NCBI GenBank assembly: GCA_903926075.1
Contig: CAIYHQ010000131.1
Location: forward strand, 34,983-98,982
Length of the DNA: 64,000 nucleotides
Direction: 5' to 3'
From: an uncultured Methanomicrobiales archaeon
GTDB taxonomy: Archaea > Halobacteriota > Methanomicrobia > Methanomicrobiales > Methanospirillaceae
Below, one piece after another: positions 44,523 to 53,379 of the stretch. Every line of letters begins with the position of its first letter. The first letter of the stretch is position 1. Under the pieces are notes generated by a model that was not told the origin of the DNA, did no database searches, and was given only the letters and a program-made list of their open reading frames with translations. Position numbers and translations under genes: made by a program.

Positions 44523-45482
44523 ATGCAGGATTATTTGCAGTCATTTGCTGACTGGATTACTTATACAGTTCTCGGTCTTGTCCGGGAAAGTCCGCTTGGG
44601 TCTAGCGTGAATTTTTTTATCTACGACTCCATCAAGGTCACACTGATGCTGGCAGTGATTGTATTTTGTGTCGCAATTATCAGAACGTTTATTACACCCC
44701 AGAAAGTGAAGAGATGGGTAGCTGGGAGGACTGAAGGGGTAGGAAACATTATTGCTGCAATGCTTGGGATTCCAACGCCGTTCTGCTCTTGTTCCGCAGT
44801 ACCGCTGTTTATTGGCTTTGTTGAGAGTGGTGTGCCACTTGGGATTACATTCTCGTTTCTGATAGCATCACCACTTATCAATGAAGTCGCAGCATCAATG
44901 TTATTTGCAATGTTCGGGTGGCAAATAGCCCTTATATATATCGTATCCGGGTTGATTATTGCAATTACTGCCGGTATTGTTATTGGACGCCTTCATCTTG
45001 AGAATGAAGTTGAAGAGTTCGTCTATAAAGTTAAACTGCACGATCTTAAAGAAAAATCGATGACATGGAATGATAGACTGATATTTGCAAAAAATGAATC
45101 CCGGGATATTACCCTGAAAGTACTTCCATATATTCTCATCGGGATAGCAATTGGTGCGGTTATTCATGGGTATGCACCTGCTGATTTTCTTGTAAATATT
45201 GCCGGAAAAAATAATCCCCTTGCAGTTCCAATTGCAGTTCTTATAGGTATACCGCTGTATTCGAATGCAGCAGGAATGATTCCAATTATGGAAGTACTTA
45301 CATCTAAAGGAATGGCAATGGGTACTGCTCTTGCATTCATGATGGCAGTGATTGGTCTCTCGCTTCCTGAAATGATTATACTCAGGAAAGTCATCAAATT
45401 GAAGCTGCTTATAATTTTTGTAGGAATCCTGTTTTTGGCAATTACATTGACAGGGTATTTGTTTAACATAATACTTGGTTAG
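44523..45482 (+). CDS. ArsP/DUF318-family permease
   Basis: A 319-residue membrane protein with about eight helices. It carries the family hallmark TPFCSCSAVPLFIGFVESG near 80-98 (vicinal Cys) and LIASPLINEVAA. Members export organoarsenicals or are linked to thioredoxin-like proteins; the adjacent thioredoxin and ArsR genes fit this. The real substrate is unknown. Confidence 0.88.
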   Translation: MQDYLQSFADWITYTVLGLVRESPLGSSVNFFIYDSIKVTLMLAVIVFCVAIIRTFITPQKVKRWVAGRTEGVGNIIAAMLGIPTPFCSCSAVPLFIGFVESGVPLGITFSFLIASPLINEVAASMLFAMFGWQIALIYIVSGLIIAITAGIVIGRLHLENEVEEFVYKVKLHDLKEKSMTWNDRLIFAKNESRDITLKVLPYILIGIAIGAVIHGYAPADFLVNIAGKNNPLAVPIAVLIGIPLYSNAAGMIPIMEVLTSKGMAMGTALAFMMAVIGLSLPEMIILRKVIKLKLLIIFVGILFLAITLTGYLFNIILG

Positions 45483-45786
45483 GATAGTAATTTTGGAGAA
45501 GGTTCATGCAGAGTATCCACCCGAAGAAGGCAGGTATCTCCGTGGAAATGACTATTCCTCGGTTGATTTCAAAGGACAGTTACTCTATGATCAGGGAGCA
45601 TGGCATGAGCCTCCATTGAGTGGTAAAATCATGTGGAAGGTTACGCAACCGTGGTCTGAACCACAGGATGACAAGGAACGGGCAGCTAAACAGCACGCCC
45701 TCGAATTGATCGAGAAATTGAAGTCACAAGATCAAGCAGGCAACCTCCCGGAAAAGAGGGGAGGAAGCGTTACTGAAAAGTACTGA
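45475..45786 (+). CDS. Short protein resembling an MtrA-like (DUF4346) domain with its middle missing
   Basis: A 103-residue frame that starts at TTG and overlaps the permease stop. Its opening EKVHAEYPPEEGRYLRGNDYS looks like the start of MtrA-related DUF4346 proteins. It then passes to QLLYDQGAWHEPPLSGKI and MWKVTQPWSEP, which look like their C-terminal end. The corrinoid-domain core seems absent, so this is probably another internal-deletion relic; the family assignment is tentative. Confidence 0.4.
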   Translation: MVRIVILEKVHAEYPPEEGRYLRGNDYSSVDFKGQLLYDQGAWHEPPLSGKIMWKVTQPWSEPQDDKERAAKQHALELIEKLKSQDQAGNLPEKRGGSVTEKY

Positions 45787-45976
45787 AGAACTTCATGCGG
45801 CCTATGAGGAACTAACTGTAACGGATAAGGAACTCCGTGCTAATCTAGATGAACTTACCCTGAAGGAACAGGCACTGCGAGAGAGCGAGGAACGTTTTCG
45901 ATTACTGTTCCAAAATATGGGAGCTATTTTTAGCTTGTATGAAGTTGTTTTGGCCATTCCCGTGAAGAACTATTAA
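45761..45976 (+). pseudogene. PAS-kinase fragment
   Basis: An open frame of 71 codons reads EELHAAYEELTVTDKELRAN, then LKEQALRESEERFRLLF and QNMGAIFSLYE, the coiled-coil and start of a PAS domain as in this genome's kinases. There is no start codon and no further domain. It overlaps the end of the preceding frame, so the junction lies near 45761. Confidence 0.65.
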
Positions 45977-46141
45977 CAATGAAGATTGGGTGATGTTGAT
46001 GACCAGGCTCAAGCCCGTAATATTGAGGGACGGGTTCAGGAACTTATTAAAAATTGCATATTTTCTTTGAAACGGTCCACATCACGCGGGATTGCCGAAA
46101 AATTCCCACAGAAGCGAGTGCAGTTCTTTTCATTGTGGCAA

Positions 46142-46387
46142 TCACACTAAAAACCAACACCCGGGCCACCTTGGGCCACCGCCGCGCTCGGTGCCACCCG
46201 ATATACTCCGCAGCTCTTCATCGGATAAAACCTCCGTGGCCTGCTTTAACTCCTCATTGGTGAAATCAAAGCCAGCCTTTGCAATGAGGTTTTTTCGTTC
46301 CTTGTCTATCCCATCCTGTATGCTGTCAGAGAACTCCTTATCGGTCTGGAGTTTTTTGATAAAAGCCTGTGCACTATCGAGTGACAT
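46142..46387 (-). CDS. Nif11-type RiPP precursor peptide
   Basis: An 81-residue peptide from MSLDSAQAFIKKL (an ATG three codons upstream is also open). Residues 1-65 are a Nif11-like leader: FIKKLQTDKEFSDSI, AGFDFTNEELKQA and LSDEELRSISGG, ending in the double-Gly cleavage motif at 64-65. The predicted core is TERGGGPRWPGCWFLV (66-81), with one Cys (77), two Trp, two Pro and an aliphatic end. The radical SAM maturase gene lies 104 bases upstream on the same strand. A single Cys suggests one crosslink or a modified side chain, not a multi-ring peptide. Confidence 0.85.
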   Translation of the reverse strand: MSLDSAQAFIKKLQTDKEFSDSIQDGIDKERKNLIAKAGFDFTNEELKQATEVLSDEELRSISGGTERGGGPRWPGCWFLV

Positions 46388-46490
46388 AGTTCTCATTGCG
46401 TTGCTGGAGAATATCTAATTTTCTCTTGATGCGGATTCATCAGACAACACATGACTGGCAACCCTGATGCCATTTGAAACAACATACTCA

Positions 46491-47939
46491 TCATTCCTGA
46501 TCCATGGGTGGTACCACCGGGTTGGGCTGTCCGGTAGTCTTCTCCGGCACTGGTGATATATTTCGGTATCCCTTTTCATTTGCTTTTTCTTTGCCTGGAC
46601 TAATTATCGCGGCACATATCTCCTTTGCCCGGAAGGTATTATAGTAGGCTTCAAGGTAATCGATAAGGTGATTTTTATAGGGGGTACAGTACTCAAGTCC
46701 CTTCTCTCCAAACTGTTTCGCCCTCAGCCGCTTGTTGGGGCACCCTCCCCTGCAGATGGGGAGGACATCGCAGACGAGGCATTCAGGATCACAAAAGGCG
46801 TTCGTGCCGATGTTGTATTGTGCCTGTAGCACGGGGTTGTTGATCGGTTCATTCAGGTAGATATTGCCGATAACCATCCCCTGTTTTCCTACATCTTCCC
46901 AGCATTTGTAGAGTTCGCCTTCCGCCCCCACCACAAATCCGTGATGTGTGGTGGCAACACAAATGGGGTTTTGATTGTATCCAGGATAAAAACCTCCGGT
47001 CGGTATCACCCCCTCACGATTGAACAGGTCAAACGTGAAATCAGTCCATTCTCCATTATCAAGAGTGCAGGCCTGGCCATAGGAATGGGACTGTCTGGTA
47101 TGCACATGCCCGGGATAAACGGTGAGATTCTTCCCTTTGTACCGTTCCAGCAGTACTGTGCGGAGATCAATATAGTTTTCAAAGTTGTACCTGTCAACAT
47201 TAACCCGGAGGTTACAACTGCCCGTATAGTCGGAATCAAGAAGAGCCGTTATATTATTAAGAATCCGGTCGAAGGTAGGACCACCGTTGGCGAGGACCCG
47301 CCGGGTGTCGTGCACCTCCCGTGGACCGTCCAGGGTGATCTGGATAGACTCGATCATGAGATCATCAAGTTTGTTGATCTTCTCATCGTCCAGCAGGTAG
47401 CCGTTGGTGACCAGACCAGCTTTTTTGTAGATGATACCCAAGTTCCTGAACTGTTCGGTCAGGTTGCAGATCGTATCGAAAGCCAGGAGTGGTTCGCCAC
47501 CATACCAGGCGACGGATAGATGCCGGATATCCTTGTAGCCCTTGATGAAGTCGACCAGCCGGTCCATGGTCTTTTGGGTCATCATTGCCCCGTTCAGCTG
47601 GCTCTGCTCGAAGCAGTAAGGACAGCGGAAGTTGCACCGGTGCGTAGGGCAAATGGTCAGATCGAGTCTGGAAGTGTCAAAGCAGGCTGCCTGGCGCTGA
47701 TATTGGCGGGCAAGGAGGAACCGGTTTTCCTCTCCGGGTTCAACTACCACAGTTTTCTCCCGCAAAAGGCATAAGAAGGCTTCATCACCCGTAACGAGAC
47801 CTGTTCTGCGGTCCCGCCAGCCTTCAAGAAGAGTGTAGTAAACCTCGTCCAGTTCAAAGAGCGTGTTGGATTGGGCATTGTAGAGGAAACCGCCACTATG
47901 TCCTTTTCTGAATAATCTGTTATAGCGTGACCATTGCAT
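46491..47939 (-). CDS. Radical SAM/SPASM peptide maturase
   Basis: A 482-residue enzyme. Residues 5-80 resemble a peptide-recognition (RRE-like) start (FLYNAQSNTLFELDEVYYTL). The radical SAM cluster motif CNFRCPYC is at 102-109, followed by WYGGEPLL near 146. The C-terminal SPASM region (about 350-430) holds the cysteines of CWED, FCDPECLVCDVLPICRGGCP and YC, for two auxiliary [4Fe-4S] clusters. A Pro-rich tail follows. Enzymes of this layout install thioether or C-C crosslinks in RiPPs. It is encoded upstream of the Nif11 precursor, its likely substrate. Confidence 0.9.
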   Translation of the reverse strand: MQWSRYNRLFRKGHSGGFLYNAQSNTLFELDEVYYTLLEGWRDRRTGLVTGDEAFLCLLREKTVVVEPGEENRFLLARQYQRQAACFDTSRLDLTICPTHRCNFRCPYCFEQSQLNGAMMTQKTMDRLVDFIKGYKDIRHLSVAWYGGEPLLAFDTICNLTEQFRNLGIIYKKAGLVTNGYLLDDEKINKLDDLMIESIQITLDGPREVHDTRRVLANGGPTFDRILNNITALLDSDYTGSCNLRVNVDRYNFENYIDLRTVLLERYKGKNLTVYPGHVHTRQSHSYGQACTLDNGEWTDFTFDLFNREGVIPTGGFYPGYNQNPICVATTHHGFVVGAEGELYKCWEDVGKQGMVIGNIYLNEPINNPVLQAQYNIGTNAFCDPECLVCDVLPICRGGCPNKRLRAKQFGEKGLEYCTPYKNHLIDYLEAYYNTFRAKEICAAIISPGKEKANEKGYRNISPVPEKTTGQPNPVVPPMDQE

Positions 47940-48280
47940 AAAACACCTCCATAATTTCGTGGATTGATTCTATCGTGGATTACTGCGCCCTGCCATCCGG
48001 GTTAACGGGACTCCAATGGGAGGAGGTATCCGGTGCGGAAATTGACTGTGCACTTTTGAGTGACGTAAATTCACATAAGTTGGATTAAAAGATAAATCTT
48101 CGTGCAGATTTGGTATTTCAAACGAAAATGGGGTGAGAAGATACACCCATATAAAAAGGACTAATCAGATCGTGACAGAACTCATTTCCCTTTCATAAAC
48201 ACATAACTTACATGAGCAGTGCCAGGTTCAACAATTAATTAACCCCACTATTCACAACGTCTCCACACAAATCACACGAA
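47940..48280. other. Intergenic region upstream of the maturase
   Basis: There is no supported gene. The maturase start is preceded by ggaggtg on the minus strand at a good spacing for a ribosome binding site. The plus-strand part contains short kinase-like debris leading into the next relic. Confidence 0.4.
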
Positions 48281-48677
48281 GAAACCACCACCCCCTGTGG
48301 ACTCGTTATGAGCGAGATCATCACCAATTCCCTGAAATATGCCTTCCCTGATACATTCTCATGCAAGGAAATTCGTTGAGAGCCCTGCACCATTTATCTC
48401 ACTCTGAAACGTGAGGGTAGTGACTATCTCCTAATCGTTGCAGATAATGGCATAGGGAGGGCAGAAGGAAATGATGTCTCTATGTCCCACACTCTTGGAC
48501 GGTTCTTTATCCGGTTTATTGTAGTGCATCAGTTGCAGGGGAGTATTGAAATCAATATAGCAGGAGGAACCGTATATTCTATCCGGTTTCCGCTGCCGGC
48601 AATTAAAGGGGATCATTTTGATGAACAAGTGGTTTAGGACGGTAGTGCCGAATTGGAAGTGGCGTTATGGGAGATAA
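48281..48677 (+). pseudogene. Histidine-kinase ATPase-domain remnant
   Basis: The frame reads TTTPCGLVMSEIITNSLKYA, a stop (48377-48379), then YLLIVADNGIGRAEGN, SHTLGRFFIRFIVVHQLQG and IEINIAGGTVYSIRFPLP, the HATPase domain of a HisKA_2-type kinase. After a stop at 48635-48637 a second fragment reads VVPNWKWRYGR, the tail of a different kinase. Two relics are therefore fused. Confidence 0.7.
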
Positions 48678-48835
48678 TTTGCTGTAGATCGCTCCGGTCG
48701 TACACATGCTTCGCTACGGTTCTCCCATTCATGACACTTAAATGCCATGGAGAATGGTGACTTAACTATAATGTGAGGGTGTATGAAAATACATATTATC
48801 TCATATTCAGATCTCTATATAATCAACATACTATC

Positions 48836-49141
48836 ATGAATTATCCATTATCACACCGAAATAGAAAGTCAGCGAACTCAGGAAAATCCTCAACTCGTAG
48901 AACTTCCAGAGCGAACCTAAAGAAAAGTGGTCGGGGAAAACGGCAGGATAGAGGAAGGATACCTTATACGAAACATTCCTGCATTTTGATTAAGACAGCC
49001 GATAGCTTACAGTTAACTTGCAGAATGTCTCCCGAGAGTAGGCGAATATCGATAGAAACAAAATGGAGTGAGAAAGGGTTTGTCCCTTCCTTTGAGGTTA
49101 CAGACAAAATTTTGATGGAAGCAACTCGCCGAACCTATTAG
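48836..49141 (+). CDS. Small basic hypothetical protein, possible antitoxin
   Basis: A 101-residue protein whose N-terminal 45 residues are very basic and Ser-rich (SHRNRKSANSGKSSTRRTSR). The C-terminal part has strand-like segments ending KILMEATRRTY. No family is recognised. It is followed after 20 bases by a zeta-toxin-like kinase gene on the same strand, which is the only basis for suggesting an antitoxin role. Confidence 0.5.
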   Translation: MNYPLSHRNRKSANSGKSSTRRTSRANLKKSGRGKRQDRGRIPYTKHSCILIKTADSLQLTCRMSPESRRISIETKWSEKGFVPSFEVTDKILMEATRRTY

Positions 49142-49161
49142 ACTCTCGGTATTACTAACCG

Positions 49162-49818
49162 ATGAGTGATTTTTTCATCTTTGCCGGACCGAACGGGTCA
49201 GGAAAATCAACTCTTATCAGTGCTTTTCTCAATGATTACGATGTAAACTATCTGAATGCGGATTATTGTTCCAAGGCAGATCCCGTCATTTTGACTGTGC
49301 CGGATGGTCATGACAAATCTATTAAAGCACAAATAGAGACTGAAAGACAGATTCACAAGATGATCTCTTCCAGAAAGTCTTTCGCATGGGAGACCGTTTT
49401 TTCACATAAAAGTCGTTTTGCAATAATGGAATACGCAAAAAAGAATGGATACATGATTCATCTGATCTATATCAATACCATAGATCCTGATATCAATGTT
49501 GCACGGGTACGGGTTCGTGTCAAACAAGGAGGTCATGATGTTCGAGAAGATAAGATCAGAGTGTGATATAAACGGTCTCTTTCATTTTTACCCAAGATGA
49601 TCCTTGCAGCTGATGAAGTGATGGTGTATGATAACTATTTTGAGAATTGCGATCCTACGTTGTTATTTCAAAAATTTTTCTTTAATGAGAATGATCCTGA
49701 CCCTCAAATGATTATCTGGGAGAGTGATGATGAGAAAATTATTGCATGGGTTATTGAGCGTATTATTTATCCCTTGAGATCCTTGGGATATTCAGTGGCA
49801 TGTTATAAAGTTGTTTGA
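49162..49818 (+). pseudogene. Zeta-toxin-like P-loop kinase with an internal stop
   Basis: A kinase of the zeta-toxin/AAA_33 type: Walker A FAGPNGSGKSTL near 6-17, YLNADYCSKADP near 30-41, SFAWETVFSH near 73-82 and RVRVRVKQGGHDVREDKIR near 114-132. An in-frame TGA at 49564-49566 interrupts it where relatives have an Arg codon (KIR-V-x-YKRSLSFLP). The same frame then continues to KMILAADEVMVYDNYFENC and a proper end at 49816-49818. Only a single C-to-T change is needed to explain it. Confidence 0.75.
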
Positions 49819-49861
49819 AAGATAACCTTAAGTCGATTTTCACAATGCTTTCCTCTACAAA

Positions 49862-50362
49862 ATAACAGATTCAGCAAAGGCCATTGAGCACCAGATAGAT
49901 TTTACAAAGGAGTATCAGGTTCTGGGGGTGAAATCACCAAAATGGCTGAATCTCTCTATTATGATTATTTTAGCCGGTAACCCTGCAATTCACATTACTG
50001 ATGAAACCGGAACTCTCCAGATCTTTGCAGACCCGCTCTTTGAGAAGGTATTGTATAACCTCGTAGATAATACAATCCGCCATGGAGAGACTGCAACGCG
50101 GGTTAATATTTCTGTCATCACCGATAAGAATGACATCCGGATTATCTGGAAGGATAATGGTGTTGGAGTCCCTGCTGAATAGAAGGAAATGATATTTAAC
50201 CGGGGTTTTGGGAAGAACACTGGCTTTGGACTTTTTCTTATCTGTGAAGTTCTTGCAATTACGGGAATGACAATACGAGAGACCGGCGAACTAGGGAAGG
50301 GAGCACGGTTTAAGATAACAGTGCTGAATGGGAAGTGGCGTTATGGGAGTGAAGCGAGTTAA
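49862..50362 (+). pseudogene. C-terminal sensor-kinase remnant
   Basis: One frame reads AKAIEHQIDFTKEYQVLGV, then LQIFADPLFEKVLYNLVDNT, then IIWKDNGVGVPAE, a TAG (50180-50182), KEMIFNRGFGKNTGFGLFLI and ends FKITVLNGKWRYGSEAS. It is the dimerisation-to-ATPase part of a kinase like the one at 52047-53120, without N-terminal domains or H-box. Confidence 0.75.
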
Positions 50363-50715
50363 TTTACTGTAGACCACTAAGGTCGAACCCCGCTTATGAT
50401 GTAGAAGTGTGATAGGGTGACACCCTCTCGGTCGTACCTTTCACTAACAACACCTTCAGCCTCGCGCGACAGTCAAAAAGGCGATTCTATCCTTGAGATT
50501 CGGCTCATGGTGATGATGCACGGGTGCAATGTGCTCAGCACGGTGCAAGGGCATTAAAACCATAGCGGAATACTTTCATGCCAATGATATTTTGTCATGG
50601 AGCAATCGGTTCGATTTGGGAAAATAATTGTAGACGGTGAATGATATCGGAAGCAAAAATTTATATTCAGGGTTAAGAGATTATCAACAATCAAAACAGA
50701 GTTATGTGATTTACT
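50363..50715. other. Intergenic region upstream of the cooS relic
   Basis: No supported gene. Its first 40 bases (ctgtaga...ggtcg) resemble the sequence after the relic at 48642-48677, so the two relics share flanking DNA. A short AT-rich stretch just before 50716 may hold the old cooS promoter. Confidence 0.35.
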
Positions 50716-51598
50716 ATGGCAGAAGAACCTAAACCCGTGCTTATCCGGGAACGCCTCGATGTCTGCGAACTTGACCGTGCCCGGATGTCCCTACTGAATC
50801 CGGTATTGATAGGACAGAAGTTAGAATCGAGAACAATAGATGAGAACGCCAAACCGATTCTTGAAATGACAATGAAGGAGGGTATTGAGACTGTCTGGGA
50901 TCGTTTTGAGATGCAGCAACCCCCATGCCGATACTGCGAATCCGGGTTATCCTGTTCACGATGTACCATGGGGCCCTGTCGTATCATTCCCCTGCACCGG
51001 ATCCGTGGTGTCTGTGGAGCTGACGCTGATCTTATTGTTGCCAGAAATCTCCTTGATACAATTGCCACTGGATCTGCTGCTCATTCAGATCACGGGCGGG
51101 ATATTGTTGAAACATAAAAGAAATATTCTTTGTGTCGAGACAGGTTGTGCAGCAATAGCCTCCGGAAAAGCCGGACTACTGCGGCCGGAAGCAGCTGCAT
51201 TAGCCGGTGATGACCTGCGTGCAATCTGCGAATCCCTGAAAATTCCACCAGTGCTTCACATGGGCTCATGTGTGGATAATTCCAGAATCCTCGTACTTGC
51301 TGCCGAACTTGGGAATGCACTTAATGTTCCAATCCATAAACTGCCTATTGCAGGTGCAGCCCCTGAGTGGTATTCCCAGAAAGCGGTATCCATTGGTGCA
51401 TACTTCGTTGCATCCGGGGTATACACGGTTCTTGGAGTAATGCCTCACATTTCAGGGAGTCCTAATGTTGTTTCACTCCTTACAGAAGGTTTGAAAGGGG
51501 CAGTAAACGCGAGTTTCGCTGTGGAACCAGATCCGGTGAAAGCTGCTGACCTTATTACCGGCCATATCGAACGTAAACGTACAGAACTCGGGATATAA
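50716..51598 (+). pseudogene. cooS: Anaerobic CO dehydrogenase (CooS) gene lacking its central part
   Basis: The first frame (50716-51117) has ETVWDRFEMQQPPCRYCESG, SCSRCTMGPCRI and RGVCGADADLIVARNL, the Fe-S-binding N-terminus of nickel CODH, ending at HSDHGRDIVET. The next frame, shifted, reads VETGCAAIASGKAGLLRPEA, then PPVLHMGSCVDNSRILVLAA and GAAPEWYSQKAVSIGAYFVA to HIERKRTELGI, the normal C-terminus. About 300 central residues, with most cluster-C ligands, are missing. It is followed by a cooC relic in the same state. Confidence 0.85.
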
Positions 51599-51621
51599 TT
51601 TATTATATCCGATTTCGTATT

Positions 51622-52060
51622 ATGTCAATTTCAGAGATGAATCACGTAAAAAAGAAAGAAGGTACTGGGATCAGGGTTGTAATAACCGGTAAAGGAGGTG
51701 TGGGGAAAACTACCATAACCGCTCTCCTCGCTCACATCTTTGCAGGGCAATTGCAGAAGGTTTTACCTATGCACTTGTGATAACCGACCCCTCTTATAAT
51801 GCCCTTTCAGTAGCACGTAAATCAGCAGCACTTGCAGGACAACTTGGAATAGAGCATATTATCCTCGTTGTGAACCGGGTCAACCGGGAAGCTGATCTGC
51901 AAAAAGTCCGAGAAAAAATGGGGGGAATATCAGGGTTATCTGGAATGGTCTCTCTTGCGTTCGATCCCGGAATTGTCAACACCGACCCCGGTGTTTATTC
52001 ACTCCTGCAAAGCGAATCAAAATTTGTTAAGGACATAAAGACACTATCAATGATAATGTG
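51622..52060 (+). pseudogene. cooC: CODH nickel-insertion ATPase (CooC) gene lacking its central part
   Basis: The first frame begins at 51622 and has IRVVITGKGGVGKTTITALL, the deviant Walker A of CooC, then shifts near 51745. The next frame reads FTYALVITDPSYNALSVARK and IEHIILVVNRVNREADLQKV, the C-terminal part. The middle with the CxC motif is missing. The 3' end runs into the antisense of the kinase at 52047-53120. Confidence 0.8.
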
Positions 52061-53120
52061 CAAACCTGTATTTTTCCAAAGGTATCAGAATCTCAAACCT
52101 GGCACATTTACCGTAAATCCCGGTTTCTTTAATTGACAGCTCGGTAATAGCAAGAATCTCCCTCGATAAAAAGAGACCAAACCCCGTATTTTTTCCAAAT
52201 CCTTTCTCAAAGATCCGTTCTTTATCTGTATCCTGCACACCCGTCCCATTATCTTCGTAAATAAGAGTAACTATATTCTTGTCATTTGTAATAAATGAAA
52301 AAGAAATTGATGTAACCCGCTCACCATGACGACGTGAATTATCGATAAGGTTAAAAAAGACTTTTTCAAGGAGAGGGTCAGCATATATCTCAAGCCCGTT
52401 TAATCTGATTGAAATCTCTATAGCGCCAATTGTATCATTTTTTTGAATTTGGGAGATAATTTCAGGAACATTCTGCCATTGTGGTGCATGGACTCCAATA
52501 TCCTGGTAACTTTTAGTGAATTGTATCTGTCGCATGATTGTGTGAGCCGCTGCCTCCTCCTTTGCTACCATGTTAAGTATCACCGAATCCCTAATTTTCT
52601 CCCTGGATAATTCTATATAACTTAAGAGGACCATAAGCTGATTATTAATGTCGTGGCGTGTGATGCTCGAGAGAAGGTTGAGTTTTTTATTTGCAGTCTC
52701 AAAAGATTTTTGTGAATCTCTAAGTTGATTATTGATCTTCTGTAATTCATTATTCTGTTCAACAAGAACATTCCTGTAGCAATTCATCTGTTCTACTATA
52801 AGTCCTAATACAAACCCTACTACACAGAACATGCATACTCTGATGAGAGAGTCGGGTGATAGAATTCCTGTTATAATGTATGAATTGACAAGAAGGAGAA
52901 GACCAAAGAAAAGGGCAACATAAATAGCTTTTTTGCCATACCAGAGGCCTGCAACGACAATAATAAGATAATAGAAGTGGGAATACACGATTGAAATTTT
53001 CATCTGATAGTGGATTATGAATTCCAGACTTATTCCAGCAATAATAAGAATGGCAAAGACAAAGGGCCTGGGTTCAACAAGGGTTCTCCATCCAGACTCT
53101 TCTACTTCACATTGCTTCAA
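52047..53120 (-). CDS. Membrane histidine kinase
   Basis: A 357-residue kinase with four hydrophobic N-terminal segments (about 20-38, 48-60, 66-82 and 95-111). A short coiled coil is followed by the H-box ITRHDINNQL with His156, and HATPase with FFNLIDNSRRHG, YEDNGTG and GKNTGFGLFL. No PAS or receiver domain is present. It appears intact. Relics nearby (2560-3357, 49862-50362) are closest to this H-box/ATPase type. Confidence 0.9.
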   Translation of the reverse strand: MKQCEVEESGWRTLVEPRPFVFAILIIAGISLEFIIHYQMKISIVYSHFYYLIIVVAGLWYGKKAIYVALFFGLLLLVNSYIITGILSPDSLIRVCMFCVVGFVLGLIVEQMNCYRNVLVEQNNELQKINNQLRDSQKSFETANKKLNLLSSITRHDINNQLMVLLSYIELSREKIRDSVILNMVAKEEAAAHTIMRQIQFTKSYQDIGVHAPQWQNVPEIISQIQKNDTIGAIEISIRLNGLEIYADPLLEKVFFNLIDNSRRHGERVTSISFSFITNDKNIVTLIYEDNGTGVQDTDKERIFEKGFGKNTGFGLFLSREILAITELSIKETGIYGKCARFEILIPLEKYRFAHYH

Positions 53121-53379
53121 GATTTACCCTTCCAGTTCCAGGTTTATTTGAATAATCAAGCGATATATCCTTCTATTATGATGCATATCCAGCTCAAGGC
53201 GTTATTAATTTTTTATAGGTTTATTGTCATGGTTAATATAATCGATAGGAGAGGCCCGGATAAACAACTTAAAATTTATTTTTTTAGATTGAAGAAATTG
53301 ATATTCAGTGTGAGCGCCTAAAAGATGTGTTTGCACGCTTACAAAACTATAACTATTATTATATGACAAATGAAATATT

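Noticed and set aside
46054..46418. Plus-strand open frames opposite the RiPP precursor
   Set aside because: They are antisense to a recognised Nif11 peptide and have no protein-like features.
49564..49566. TGA in the zeta-like kinase as a recoded (selenocysteine) codon
   Set aside because: The position corresponds to Arg in the expected motif and no selenocysteine element was seen; a nonsense mutation is simpler.
50180..50182. TAG codons in kinase relics (also 9239 and 63699) as pyrrolysine codons
   Set aside because: No pyl genes or methylamine methyltransferases are present, and each TAG is in an already broken gene.
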